Numbered from the stretch's first letter, positions 34,242-43,000 are shown. The stretch: DNA of 64,000 bases from Pseudomonas sp. RIT623 (GCF_004519305.1 NZ_SOZA01000020.1:24999-88998); one strand, 5' to 3'. Numbers and translations are program-made. Notes: generated by a model from the sequence alone, not told the origin.

Positions 34242-36230
34242 CTAGTATACTTTCTGCAAGGCCTTTTTTTCCAGCAGACTCATCATTGCAGCTTTATCCC
34301 AAGAACCACAAAACTTTATACACTCTAAGTCCTGAACAAGCAGAATTGCATCATACCCCAAGCTTGGTTCATTACTCCCTCCTACAGCTTGCAAAGCTAG
34401 AGATGCAAATTTTAGCTTTTCGTCGTATGGCACATAGGGACAAGAAATCGCCTCGAAAAATATATAAGCTTTCTGGGCAGAAGATTTAATATCACTTAAA
34501 TCGAGCAAATACCTACGAAGAGAGTCAATGACTTTTGCGTAAACCAGTGAAAATTTCTTACGACGACCAATATAATATAGCAATACAAATATTTCAAAAT
34601 ACCCCAACTGCCGATTACCCTCGAGCTGAAGGCTTGACACAAGCTCACTTTCAGTCAGCCCATAATCTTTACCTAGGCAACTCGAGACGATCAAAATGTT
34701 TAGGATTTCAATTGACGCCGAGTCAGAATACTGTCGGGACAGTTTCGCAAATTCGCTACTTTCGAAGAACTCCAAACACCGCCTGTGAATTTGACCTTTA
34801 ATCAGCGGCGACTCATCTTTAAATTTTTTATCACAAAATCTAACTATAAACTCCGTGATCTTACACAATTGAACAGCCCCAGAGTGACTAGGGTTTACAG
34901 TATAAAAATGAAAAACAAATTCAATTACGACCAGAAAGAAACTTGAGTAACGAGCAGCAACCGCCCCATCCAATTGCCTTTTAATATTTTTTCTGCAGAA
35001 TTTCACAATAAGATTTGCAATTGCCTTTATCAAGAAGTTGCAAGCCATTGTGTAAGATGAAGGGTCATCAAAGCACAAGGACTTAATCTCATTCACAAAA
35101 GATACAACAAGGTATTTTCTTTTTATAAGACGTTTAGGTGCAAATTTTAACTCCCCCTTTTCTTTCTCCACCAACTGTCGTTCTAGAGTCTTGAATCTAG
35201 ATTTGATCTCCATCATCGTTTGCGTTTGCTTCGTTACAAATGGTCGACCGACCTTAATCGTTTTTGAGTGGTTCAGACTGAGCTTGTATTCTTTAACCTT
35301 CTCCTCTATTACCGCAAAAACAATCCGGGCGATTTCGTCGCCTGTGGCGAACAGATATATATCATCTACATACCTACGGATATCGTAGTCCACTCCCTGC
35401 ATAACTTTCCTGACTGCCAAGGACTCTTTAACATTCCTATCGATGCGCTGGAATATCACCTCAGCAAAAATTCGACTCACTTCTGGACCTATCAATATCC
35501 CAGATGAGTCATTATAGTTAGCCGACTCCATTAACTTAGTAAAAACAGATCCAAAGGTATTTCCTACTCCGGAATTGATTTTAAAAAAGTCCTTTTCATG
35601 AACAGACCAATTGATAGACTCCGTATAAATGCTGTCAAAACACTTATTTACATCCAAAGCCCAAAAATTTGAATACTTGCGCTCCAGCATCATGAACTCT
35701 GCAGAGTCAAAAAAGTTGTATAGCCTTCGATGGCCGCCATAAGAAAAATAAGAAGTCAGATGCTTATATAAATTCTCATTTTTTGAGTCAACCATTTTGT
35801 CGCTTTTAAATTCATTCGTAAGTTGGGAGTTATTTGGCTGATAATATTTCCCAGCAATCTTCTTCGGGGCTCTAATGCTGAAGTCACTAACACTGCAAAC
35901 GTTTATTATTTTATGCTGGAACTCTTTATAGAACTCAACGACCTCAAGCTGCGAAGCCGGATGCAACAGCGAAACCTCTCGAAATGAAAAACTATCCTTC
36001 CTGATTTTGTAAGAAAAAGGGACGGTAAAATCAGTTCTTTTCTTGCCAAGCACTATCGCCAGGAAATTCCTAGTTATTCCGTGCTCAACCTCCCGCTCGC
36101 CTGAATTAACTTTCAATAAATTGTACACCCCAATATTCTCAAATATTATAGGGACCTCATAAGGGCATGTTTCCGTAAGCACAACACGATCATAATCAGT
36201 TTTCCGCACACGCCTTATGCTTTTGGTCAT
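34242..36230 (-). CDS. Reverse transcriptase, Drt3b-like (defence-associated)
   Basis: 662 residues from ATG at 36230, with GGAG eight bases upstream and only 4 bases after the previous stop. RT motifs: A as FWALDVNKCFDS (~189-200), B as SGILIGPEVSRIFAE (~243-257), C as IRRYVDDIYLFA (~284-295, catalytic YVDD), and D as YKLSLNHSKTIKVGRP. A long C-terminal helical region (~330-662) has no known motif. The pair of a ~420-aa RT followed by a ~660-aa RT matches the DRT3 (UG3 + UG8) arrangement. GC is below 40%, far under the chromosome. Confidence 0.75.
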   Translation of the reverse strand: MTKSIRRVRKTDYDRVVLTETCPYEVPIIFENIGVYNLLKVNSGEREVEHGITRNFLAIVLGKKRTDFTVPFSYKIRKDSFSFREVSLLHPASQLEVVEFYKEFQHKIINVCSVSDFSIRAPKKIAGKYYQPNNSQLTNEFKSDKMVDSKNENLYKHLTSYFSYGGHRRLYNFFDSAEFMMLERKYSNFWALDVNKCFDSIYTESINWSVHEKDFFKINSGVGNTFGSVFTKLMESANYNDSSGILIGPEVSRIFAEVIFQRIDRNVKESLAVRKVMQGVDYDIRRYVDDIYLFATGDEIARIVFAVIEEKVKEYKLSLNHSKTIKVGRPFVTKQTQTMMEIKSRFKTLERQLVEKEKGELKFAPKRLIKRKYLVVSFVNEIKSLCFDDPSSYTMACNFLIKAIANLIVKFCRKNIKRQLDGAVAARYSSFFLVVIEFVFHFYTVNPSHSGAVQLCKITEFIVRFCDKKFKDESPLIKGQIHRRCLEFFESSEFAKLSRQYSDSASIEILNILIVSSCLGKDYGLTESELVSSLQLEGNRQLGYFEIFVLLYYIGRRKKFSLVYAKVIDSLRRYLLDLSDIKSSAQKAYIFFEAISCPYVPYDEKLKFASLALQAVGGSNEPSLGYDAILLVQDLECIKFCGSWDKAAMMSLLEKKALQKVY

Positions 36231-36234
36231 GTAT

Positions 36235-37500
36235 TCAGCTCCATCCCTTTCTAATCTTCTTCAACTCTTGATAACTAAAAGAATAGTAAATTTTATTGTA
36301 AAATCCGTTATAAAAGCTGAATTTCGACAAGGCCCGTCTTCTTGTCAAGCTTAATGCTTTTACAATACGCAAATTAAGCGGGTGAGATGTCGAAAACAAA
36401 AGACGCTTTAGCATTGCATCAAGCAAATACAAAGAGCATCTTTCACGGTCCGTTTTGAAATGATAGTTATAGTATATCCCAGTCTTTATCTTCACATTAG
36501 TGCCGGAGGAGTGTATCTCATAGTTGCCGGTAAGAGCTTTTATCCTCCTCGCAAGCAAATTATAGTCCGCTGCTGCCTTGCGAGAGTGACAATAAGTCAA
36601 GAAGGACTTAGAAATTCGCGACTTTATTTTTGCTACTTTGTGACTGGAAATATCTATTTCAATCCTTCTCTTGGGTCTAAAATCTTTGCTTTCAGAGTAG
36701 CAATTAAAAATCTTAAACTCATACCCTAGGTAATCGATTTTTTTTGAAACCGCAACACGCGGCACAGTAGGTTCCGCGGCACCAATCACAAATCCACCAC
36801 GTTTGTAGGACGACTCATCACCTTCATGCAAAGTTAGTTCATCACTCAGGAACGACCTAACATCACTGGTAATGTCTTCGTCAACAATATGATTTGTAAT
36901 CACGACGATATCGTCTACAAACCTAGCATAGAAACTTACATGGCTTAATCTTTTAACGTGCTCATCGAAGTCCGCTAAATATAGTTCAGAAAGATAGGCG
37001 CTCACATCAAGTCCGCGAGGCAAGCCTTGAACGCCCATTTCATTGAAAACCTGGAACAAGGACTCTATTAATTCCAATGTTTTGTTTGAGCAAAGAGACT
37101 TGCGTCTTATCAGAGAGAGTAATTTATCTCTGTTTATAGACTCATAAAAAGACACGATATCGTATCTATAGACCTTATAGGGTACACCGTCAGAAAGTGA
37201 GGATATTAGTGAAGATACAATCTCACTACGCCCTAACGCCTTCACTCTCGCATTGAGCTTGAGGTTTCTTATAATCAATCTTGACGCGACTGCGGCACAC
37301 ACACTGTTGTATGTGTAAACGGCCTTATTATTCAGCGTGAAGTCATTAAGCGCGCCTTTAAACACAGAGTTACTGTCAATTTTAGCTAAAATTTCTCTTG
37401 CCGTAGCTTCATACTCCGCCTTATGATCAGCAGCTTTAGTTTGGTGGTGTCGAGCTATAAATCCCACTAAATTTCTTACTGTGTAAGGTGACTCAATCAC
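36235..37500 (-). CDS. Reverse transcriptase, Drt3a-like (defence-associated)
   Basis: 421 residues from a GTG at 37500, chosen because AAGGAG lies seven bases upstream; an ATG at 37542 would overlap the divergent gene's start. RT motifs: YRYDIVSFYESINRDKLL (motif A, D at ~residue 114), GLPRGLDVSAYLSELYLADFD (motif B), SFYARFVDDIVVITN (motif C, FVDD), and YLGYEFKI after it. No protease, nitrilase or intron maturase domain is attached. It is directly followed by the second RT gene, so both are made from one transcript. The N-terminal region (1-100) is helical. Confidence 0.75.
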   Translation of the reverse strand: MIESPYTVRNLVGFIARHHQTKAADHKAEYEATAREILAKIDSNSVFKGALNDFTLNNKAVYTYNSVCAAVASRLIIRNLKLNARVKALGRSEIVSSLISSLSDGVPYKVYRYDIVSFYESINRDKLLSLIRRKSLCSNKTLELIESLFQVFNEMGVQGLPRGLDVSAYLSELYLADFDEHVKRLSHVSFYARFVDDIVVITNHIVDEDITSDVRSFLSDELTLHEGDESSYKRGGFVIGAAEPTVPRVAVSKKIDYLGYEFKIFNCYSESKDFRPKRRIEIDISSHKVAKIKSRISKSFLTYCHSRKAAADYNLLARRIKALTGNYEIHSSGTNVKIKTGIYYNYHFKTDRERCSLYLLDAMLKRLLFSTSHPLNLRIVKALSLTRRRALSKFSFYNGFYNKIYYSFSYQELKKIRKGWS

Positions 37501-37532
37501 AGCGTCACTCCTTAACATATATTGAGGCAACA

Positions 37533-38111
37533 ATGACGGCAAAATATATCAACAGCAACGAAGCTAGGCAAATGATTTCAAAAACTGCTTCGTCCCGTTT
37601 CCAAGCTAGCCGAAGGTTCATGCTGCACAATTACTTGTCCCTATTTAGCGTTTCTTTCTTCTCGCTGGTTCTGATTATTACATCTATTCCCCAAGTAGCA
37701 AATTATAAATTCCTTGTTAATCCAACCCTTTTTAACATAGGCCAGCTTTCTCTATCCATACTGTTACTTAGCCTCTCAATAGCTATCGGTCTTAGCGATT
37801 TCAGTCTTAAATCCCACCAGCACCACGCTTGTGGTATGGAGCTTAATAAACTAGTAACCCTGCTTAAAAATAAATGGGATCAACATTTAAATCCGGTAGA
37901 GTATAACGAGTACATTGAAAAATATTATTCGATACTTGAGAAATACGAAAACCATTCAGAAATCGACTATAAAAAAGCTAACCTGACAAAGTGTATTTTT
38001 TCTAAGAACTCAGTTTTTTACTACTCGCGCTTCTCTCTATACTTCATCATGATAAGTCTAGCCATAGGTTGGGTGTTCTTTTTGGGAATGCCCGTTAGCA
38101 ACGAGGTATAG
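37533..38111 (+). CDS. SLATT-like membrane protein, divergent from the RT pair
   Basis: 192 residues from the ATG at 37533 with GAGG upstream. A short N-terminal helix with ISKTASSRFQASRRF is followed by two close membrane segments (LSLFSVSFFSLVLIITSIPQ and IGQLSLSILLLSLSIAIGLS), a helical cytoplasmic stretch, and a third segment YFIMISLAIGWVFFLGM. This matches SLATT-type effectors, which are documented partners of reverse transcriptases and nucleotide-signalling systems. Its start is 32 bp from the RT start, so the two transcripts probably overlap at their 5' ends. Confidence 0.65.
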   Translation: MTAKYINSNEARQMISKTASSRFQASRRFMLHNYLSLFSVSFFSLVLIITSIPQVANYKFLVNPTLFNIGQLSLSILLLSLSIAIGLSDFSLKSHQHHACGMELNKLVTLLKNKWDQHLNPVEYNEYIEKYYSILEKYENHSEIDYKKANLTKCIFSKNSVFYYSRFSLYFIMISLAIGWVFFLGMPVSNEV

Positions 38112-38414
38112 CCCCTTCGAAGATGAGTGTCCGTATCAATTTAATTCTAATCTGCAGTGCTTGGGCACGAAAATGTGACAACAGAATCACACCTGAGAGG
38201 CCGTGTGCTCAGATTTAATCGTTCTACCCTATGTGAAACTAAGATCAAGTTGGCAAAAGAAAAGGCGACCTTAGTGGGTTCGCCTTAGGGGACAACTGAA
38301 GGGGTGTAGTTGAGGCCCCGCCGAAACAACGTCTATTAGAACCTTATGCTTCAATTACTGAGCGTAGCTAGGCGTCGATTGCTGTCGATCGTGAACATCA
38401 GAGTCAGACCTCAA
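38112..38414. other. Intergenic, one weak hairpin
   Basis: About 300 bp. AAGGCGACC ... GGTTCGCCTT at 38262-38287 could fold into an imperfect stem without a T-run, and may end the SLATT transcript. Otherwise no gene is seen. Confidence 0.45.
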
Positions 38415-38690
38415 TCAGAGTTTGAACACCCATGATTTTTCTAAACGACGAGTAAGCAGTCGCACTGTAAGCAAGTAGTAGTACCGTGTCGCCTCGCTGC
38501 GCTGACTCAGTCGATGATCTAAAAACCAAGCAACATGCTTTCTCTGCCAAGCCCAAGGCGTCTCACGCTGCCAGCGTTCTGCAATCGAAATTTGGATAAG
38601 CTCTGCCTGCAGCAAATGGCGTTGCCGCGTCGCGTGCGATCCGCTCAGCACGCCAGCTAAAAATAGCTCCATATCGAATGGCTTGATCAT
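38415..38690 (-). CDS. Small protein coupled to the integrase
   Basis: 91 residues (MIKPFDMELFLAGVLSGSHATRQRHLLQAE...). Its ATG overlaps the stop of the integrase gene by ATGA. Helical, basic and without cysteines. I do not recognise the family; its position suggests a partner or regulator of the recombinase, for example an excision-related factor, which is inference from context only. Confidence 0.65.
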   Translation of the reverse strand: MIKPFDMELFLAGVLSGSHATRQRHLLQAELIQISIAERWQRETPWAWQRKHVAWFLDHRLSQRSEATRYYYLLTVRLLTRRLEKSWVFKL

Positions 38691-39667
38691 GTCCGTCCTC
38701 CAATGTAGGCCCCGACTACATCAAGCCTACCGTGTCCCAATTCGTAGCTGATTTGCCGTCGGGTCTCGCCGTCGAGACGCTGATCGATCTGGCAACACTC
38801 ACCGCCGTTGATGGGGGCGTGGTGCTGGGTGATTTGCTCGTATCGCTCACAGGCGTATGCCGCCCGTAGCTCATGAAAACCTTTGAGGGCGTGGCCGTGG
38901 AGGATTTCCCGCGCAGGACGGACAACTTTCTGTAGAACGCTCCGGTAGCTTTCGCTGGGTGCAATCAGGTTGTGGCTACCCGCCGGCGACACCTGCGCTG
39001 CAAATTCAATCGCGCCACGAATATGCTCATCCACCTTAATCCAACGGGCTGCCGATGCCCCGGCGCGGCCGCCTTTGGTGCCGTCCTGGATGTTGATCTT
39101 GCCTAATTGTTCAGCCTCACGACTTAGCCGTGGCAGGTCGGCCAAGATGGCCTCACGCAAGCGCATGCCGGTGGCTCGCGCCAACAGGACGATCGCTGCG
39201 GCTCGTAGCTGATGACGGCTGCAAAGTGCGTGGACGATCTGTTTAACCTGTTCGGGGTCTTGGCCTTGCGGCACCGACTTTCGAACCCCGGTACGCTGCA
39301 TACCCAACGCCTTGCTTGGGCTGGGCAACTTCACGTACTGATCACCGCGAAGCGCCGCCATGGTCCTGTTAACGCTGGATAGCCGGTTTTGTGCGGTGCT
39401 GACGGCGAGCTCACCGCGCCCTACCAAGTCGCGCAGATACGCCGCATAGTCGGCCAACACCTTCCGATCAACCTGCCGCGCATCGTTGATACCAGGCCCT
39501 TGTTCGGAGCGGCACCACTTCACGAACGCTAACCAGCGATCACAATGCGCCTTGACCGTGCCGTAGTGGCCACCGCCGAACATGTCTTTCAGTGCCTGAG
39601 GTCCTGCGTAACTCAATTGCCTGCCGTAGCCGAAATTACGACCATCGCGTCTACCCACCAATGCCAT
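38687..39667 (-). CDS. Tyrosine recombinase (integrase)
   Basis: 326 residues from the ATG at 39667, with GAGGT seven bases upstream; an ATG at 39712 would add 15 residues. SAM-like N-terminal domain (YGRQLSYAGPQALKDMF...VKAHCDRWLAFVKWC) and catalytic domain with Arg in ATGMRLREA, H-x-x-R in HELRAAYACERY, and H...Y in LGHGRLDVVGAYIG, near residues 200, 270 and 315. The lysine and beta-strand context fits phage/ICE integrases. A fragment of a homologue lies at 33338. It is not the ssrA-proximal integrase. Confidence 0.85.
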   Translation of the reverse strand: MALVGRRDGRNFGYGRQLSYAGPQALKDMFGGGHYGTVKAHCDRWLAFVKWCRSEQGPGINDARQVDRKVLADYAAYLRDLVGRGELAVSTAQNRLSSVNRTMAALRGDQYVKLPSPSKALGMQRTGVRKSVPQGQDPEQVKQIVHALCSRHQLRAAAIVLLARATGMRLREAILADLPRLSREAEQLGKINIQDGTKGGRAGASAARWIKVDEHIRGAIEFAAQVSPAGSHNLIAPSESYRSVLQKVVRPAREILHGHALKGFHELRAAYACERYEQITQHHAPINGGECCQIDQRLDGETRRQISYELGHGRLDVVGAYIGGRT

Positions 39668-40089
39668 ATCGGTCACCTCATCTCTTGCTCTCCACTCCTC
39701 GCCCCACGTCATCCCGCCAGGAATGCTGAGTGTTATCAGGGATCAAGGCCCCTGCGACCTGTGAGGATGTCCACTACGCGGGACTGGCGGCTCCTTACGT
39801 CCGGGAGCAAGGGCATCTCATGATCTGGCCTCCTGAGCACCGTTACCGGTGGGCGGGTGGAGGCTGCATTGGCTGACGAGACCAGTGCCGCGAGATCCTG
39901 AGCCAGGTGCAAGCAGCAATGCGATGACCGGGGCATGCCTGACTGTCAGTCAGGGTGCAGTCCATTCCCTGGTCTGCGGCACCATCATTTACATGGCTGT
40001 TGCTGGTGACATCGGCGTTTGTCACGCCGATTGTCACGAGGGGGAGTGCCGCAAAGCCATGTGCGATCAGGGCTGCAGCAGGGGTAGAA

Positions 40090-40124
40090 GTGCCCGTCTC
40101 TTTCCAGGAGAAAGAGACGGGCAC
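40090..40124. repeat. Perfect 15-bp inverted repeat
   Basis: GTGCCCGTCTCTTTC, five-base loop, GAAAGAGACGGGCAC. No T-run follows on either strand, so a simple terminator is not clear. Confidence 0.9.
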
Positions 40125-40489
40125 AGGTTGGCGCAATATTCGGCCAAGCGGATAGGTTGCTGCAGGGCAGCGCAATAGGAAGTGTCGTCTGGCGCACGAG
40201 GGCCATGAAATGTAGTTGGCATCCATCACCGGGGAGGTGACCGGGCGAGCTGCCGGATGCGAATCGCCATTTGGGGGGAGAACCACCGCGGCAGCGGCGT
40301 GACCTTCAAGGTTCGGGCCACCTGGGTTGCTGTCATCGACAGCGCTTGCACGGCCAGTTCTACACCTGTGGATAAACCCGGTCAAGGGCCGAGATTCAGC
40401 GCTCATGGGGACGTGAAAAGCGGTTATCCATTGGTGGAATTCCGTGGTAAATCCCGGACAACGTCGTTGCTTTTAGCTCTTCAAAGTAA

Positions 40490-40534
40490 GGTCCATCCAA
40501 ACAGGGCGGCTTTGCAGCCCTGTTTGGATGGACC
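40490..40534. repeat. Perfect 18-bp inverted repeat
   Basis: GGTCCATCCAAACAGGGC, nine-base loop, GCCCTGTTTGGATGGACC. It is the strongest palindrome in the island, placed 82 bp past the end of the ssrA-proximal integrase gene. Confidence 0.9.
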
Positions 40535-40615
40535 CGCGCTGAGAAGCGGATAAGCGAGGCTGCTTGCCCTGAATCTTGAACGCTCAGTTGCTGCCGTTGT
40601 TGCGCCTGCATAGCG

Positions 40616-41872
40616 CTAGCGTATCGGCACCACGTTCTTGTCTCTGACTTGGCCGTACGCTGAGGCGAGCAGGCTGCCGGTGGCGGCTTTCTGGATGTAC
40701 TCACTCCACCAGGCCATCATCGGGCGACGGCGCTCGATGTAGTCGGCTCGGTTGTAGGCGCTCCGCACCTCATCCTTGTCGACGTGCGCCAGGGCCACCT
40801 CGATGAGCTCCGGATCCCACCCATGCTCATTCAAGATGGTGCTGGCCATCGAACGCATGCCATGGCTCACCAAACGGTCCTGGAAGCCCATGCGTTTCAA
40901 CGCCATGTTGGCCGTTTGGCTATTGGCGTGGGTGCGCGGATTTCTGTCTGCCGGGAAGACGTATTCGCGATGGCCGCTATGGGTCTTCAGTGACTCCAAC
41001 AGTGCGACAGCGTGATCACTCAACGGGATGCTGTGAGGGCGGCGCTTCTTCATCCGCTCTGCTGGGATGGTCCAGACACGCCTTTCAAAGTCGATGTCTG
41101 CCCAGCGAGTAGTCGCCGCCTCGGTAGGGCGAGTCATGGTGTGCAACTGCCATTCGATCAGGCAGCGGGTCGTGCGTTTGATACTGGCGTTCGCGATCTC
41201 CAGCATGAGCTCGGGGAGCTCTTCGGGTGGAAGCGCGGCCATGTTCTCTTTCTTGGGCTTCTTGAATACTGCCCTGATACCGCTGAGTGGGTTGGCGAAG
41301 ATCAAACCGGAATTCACGCCGTAGGTCATGATCTCGTTCAGCCGCTGGCTAAGACGCTTGACCGTTTCCAAGCTGCCTTTCGCTTCTATTGGACGAAGTA
41401 ATCCAATCACCATCGGCGCGGTGATTTTCACCAGTGGTGTCGTTCTCAAGTCGGGGAACACATGCAGTGTAAGCGACCGCCAGATGTCCTCGGCGTAGGC
41501 CGGGGTGACCGAGTCTTTCTTGAGCTCGAACCAGGCGGTGGCCACGTTTTCGAAGGTGTGTTCCGTTTCTGCGCGCTTGGCTTCATTCAACGTATTGCGC
41601 TGCACCTTCGGATCGATACCTTGGGCGAGCAGCTCGCGCGCATCGACTGCCATCTTTCGTGCATTCGCCAGTGACAGTTCTGGATAGGTCCCGAAGCCGA
41701 TGTTGATGCGCTTCTTGGTCACCGGTTCGCGGTAGTTGAAATTCCACAGCAACGAGCCGTTGCTGCGTACCCGGAGCTGCAAACCGTCACCGTCAGTAAG
41801 GACGTAATCCTTGGACGCCGGTTTGACTCCCTTGAGCTGTCGATCGGAGAGGCGGAGGTTTTGAGCAGGCAT
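40616..41872 (-). CDS. P4-type tyrosine integrase beside ssrA
   Basis: 418 residues from the ATG at 41872 with GAGGA upstream; an in-frame ATG at 41890 is less likely. It has the DUF4102-type N-terminus (LSDRQLKGVKPASKDYVLTDGDGLQLRVRSNGS), a core-binding domain (TFENVATAWFELKKDSVTPAYAEDIWRSL), and the catalytic Arg in TMTRPTEAATTRW (~250), H-x-x-R in SHGMRSMASTILNE (~348), and H...Y in LAHVDKDEVRSAYNRADY (~372-382). This type inserts at tRNA and tmRNA 3' ends, and its gene lies 188 bp from the end of ssrA. Confidence 0.93.
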   Translation of the reverse strand: MPAQNLRLSDRQLKGVKPASKDYVLTDGDGLQLRVRSNGSLLWNFNYREPVTKKRINIGFGTYPELSLANARKMAVDARELLAQGIDPKVQRNTLNEAKRAETEHTFENVATAWFELKKDSVTPAYAEDIWRSLTLHVFPDLRTTPLVKITAPMVIGLLRPIEAKGSLETVKRLSQRLNEIMTYGVNSGLIFANPLSGIRAVFKKPKKENMAALPPEELPELMLEIANASIKRTTRCLIEWQLHTMTRPTEAATTRWADIDFERRVWTIPAERMKKRRPHSIPLSDHAVALLESLKTHSGHREYVFPADRNPRTHANSQTANMALKRMGFQDRLVSHGMRSMASTILNEHGWDPELIEVALAHVDKDEVRSAYNRADYIERRRPMMAWWSEYIQKAATGSLLASAYGQVRDKNVVPIR

Positions 41873-41896
41873 GAGATTGTCCTCAGGCACTGATTC

Positions 41897-41946
41897 GGTA
41901 TTCCAAAGATTAGCACCGGGTGAGATGGAATACCGTCTGGAATACC
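41897..41946. promoter_or_regulatory. Cluster of TGGAATACC motifs upstream of the integrase
   Basis: TGGAATACC occurs at 41926-41934 and 41938-41946, and inverted at 41897-41905, all within 50 bp. A copy lies at 30734 near the other end of the island. They look like integrase arm-binding or regulatory sites. Confidence 0.5.
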
Positions 41947-42022
41947 CGAATGGCTGGAACTCAAAAACTCTCGAAAGACCGCAAAAGCGCTGGAGGCCGC
42001 ATATTTACTGGGTTTCAGGCAC

Positions 42023-42052
42023 AAAAAAAGACGTCCGTGGACGTCTTTTTTT
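42023..42052 (-). terminator. Terminator of ssrA
   Basis: AAAAAAAGACGTC-CGTG-GACGTCTTTTTTT, strongly paired and flanked by A and T runs, so effective on either strand. It lies directly after the tmRNA 3' end on the minus strand. Confidence 0.9.
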
Positions 42053-42059
42053 GATCATT

Positions 42060-42451
42060 TGGTGGAGCCGGGGGGATTTGAACCCCCGTCCGCCAGTACT
42101 CCGCTGTCGGTACTACATGCTTAGCCGTGTCTACTGAGTTAATCCGCAGCCGCCCGACGGGCAGGGTGCTTTGGACGAGTTGGGTAAGTTTTAGTCGCTT
42201 CGCCCCCAACGTGCTGCACGACGATCCTGTTCTGTATGACAATCATTTCGGGTTTACAGGCATCCCCTGATGATTGCTGGAGCCGAAGCTACCAGGAGAG
42301 CGGGCTCAGCTGCTTACGCAGCGAGAGCGTAGCCCTCGTAGTTTTCGTCATTGGCAACTATAGAAAGTTGCAACAGTGGATTTACGAGTTCTGTTACCAA
42401 CTCGGCATGCACCTAGAGTTTCGCTACCGGCGTCGAATCCTAATCGGCCCC
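42060..42451 (-). ncRNA. ssrA: Transfer-messenger RNA
   Basis: 392 nt. The 5' GGGGCCG (42451-42445) pairs with CGGCTCC before the terminal ACCA at 42060. The 3' end has the T-arm GGTTCAAATCCCCC. The tag reading frame at 42355-42314 encodes ANDENYEGYALAA followed by TAA, the usual AND...LAA degradation tag. It rescues stalled ribosomes with SmpB, whose gene is at 50900. Its 3' end is the insertion point of the island on its left. Confidence 0.97.
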
Positions 42452-42547
42452 ACACTCAGCTCTAGCTGGCGTCCCTTTTACAGGATGCGAGGTGGAGTAT
42501 ACGCCTTTGCGCGAGCGGCGTCGACAGGCGGGCCGCCCGGCGCTGCA

Positions 42548-42841
42548 TCAGCTGCCGCTGCCACCGGCCGAGCCGCTGCCTTTCTCGGTTTTTTCCAGGC
42601 GTTCGAGCACCTTGCTGGTGATGGCGATGCACTCCTTGTTGTCACCGGCGGCCTGGGCGGCCTTGGCTTTGTCGACGTGCTCGGTGATGGCCTTGTCCAG
42701 GCCTTCGGAGGTGGCGCCGACGGTGGCCATGCTGTCGTCGATCTTCTGCAGGTTGATGGCGCACAGGTCATCGGCGGCGAACACAGGCGAGGCCAGCAGG
42801 GTCGCGGCCGCGAACAGGGCGGATAGCGCAGTGCCTTTCAT
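42548..42841 (-). CDS. Small exported protein of unknown function
   Basis: 97 residues with a clear signal peptide (TALSALFAAATLLASPVFA, cleavage before ADDLC near residue 23). The mature part is helical with two cysteines (DLCAINLQ near 27 and NKECIAI near 69), possibly disulphide-bonded, and ends in a Gly/Ser-rich tail. Conserved among P. putida-like genomes as far as I recall, without known function. Confidence 0.8.
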   Translation of the reverse strand: MKGTALSALFAAATLLASPVFAADDLCAINLQKIDDSMATVGATSEGLDKAITEHVDKAKAAQAAGDNKECIAITSKVLERLEKTEKGSGSAGGSGS

Positions 42842-42957
42842 GGGAATCTCCTTGTGCAGGCCTCTGGAGGTGGGCCTGAACGGTGGACGGTCGACAGTGG
42901 GTGAGGGTTCAATCGGCGTGAGGGGGCGCTGGTGCGGGACGGCGATGCAAGGGCTGT

Positions 42958-42981
42958 ATCGCGGGGCAAGCCCGCTCCTAC
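42958..42981. repeat. Single REP-like element
   Basis: ATCGCGGGGCAAGCCCGCTCCTAC, a variant REP arm between two small genes. Confidence 0.75.
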
Positions 42982-43000
42982 GTTTGCGCCTTGGACGTTG

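Larger units (their letters stand above)
39668..40615. other. Intergenic with two long hairpins, no gene recognised
   Basis: About 950 bp between two integrase genes. Open frames (for example 39843-40406 minus, 39849-40178 plus) have no family resemblance. Perfect inverted repeats occur at 40090-40124 and 40490-40534. The stretch may contain attachment-site remains from the 38.7-39.7 kb integrase. Confidence 0.5.

Noticed and set aside
37292..37310. Plus-strand CACACACA near the start of the first RT gene as a DRT3 template
   Set aside because: It lies inside the RT coding sequence and on the opposite strand, so it would not be in the RT transcript as ACACAC.
39843..40406. Long minus-strand frame between the integrase genes
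   Set aside because: No domain resemblance, overlaps the perfect hairpin at 40090-40124 and another chance frame on the other strand.
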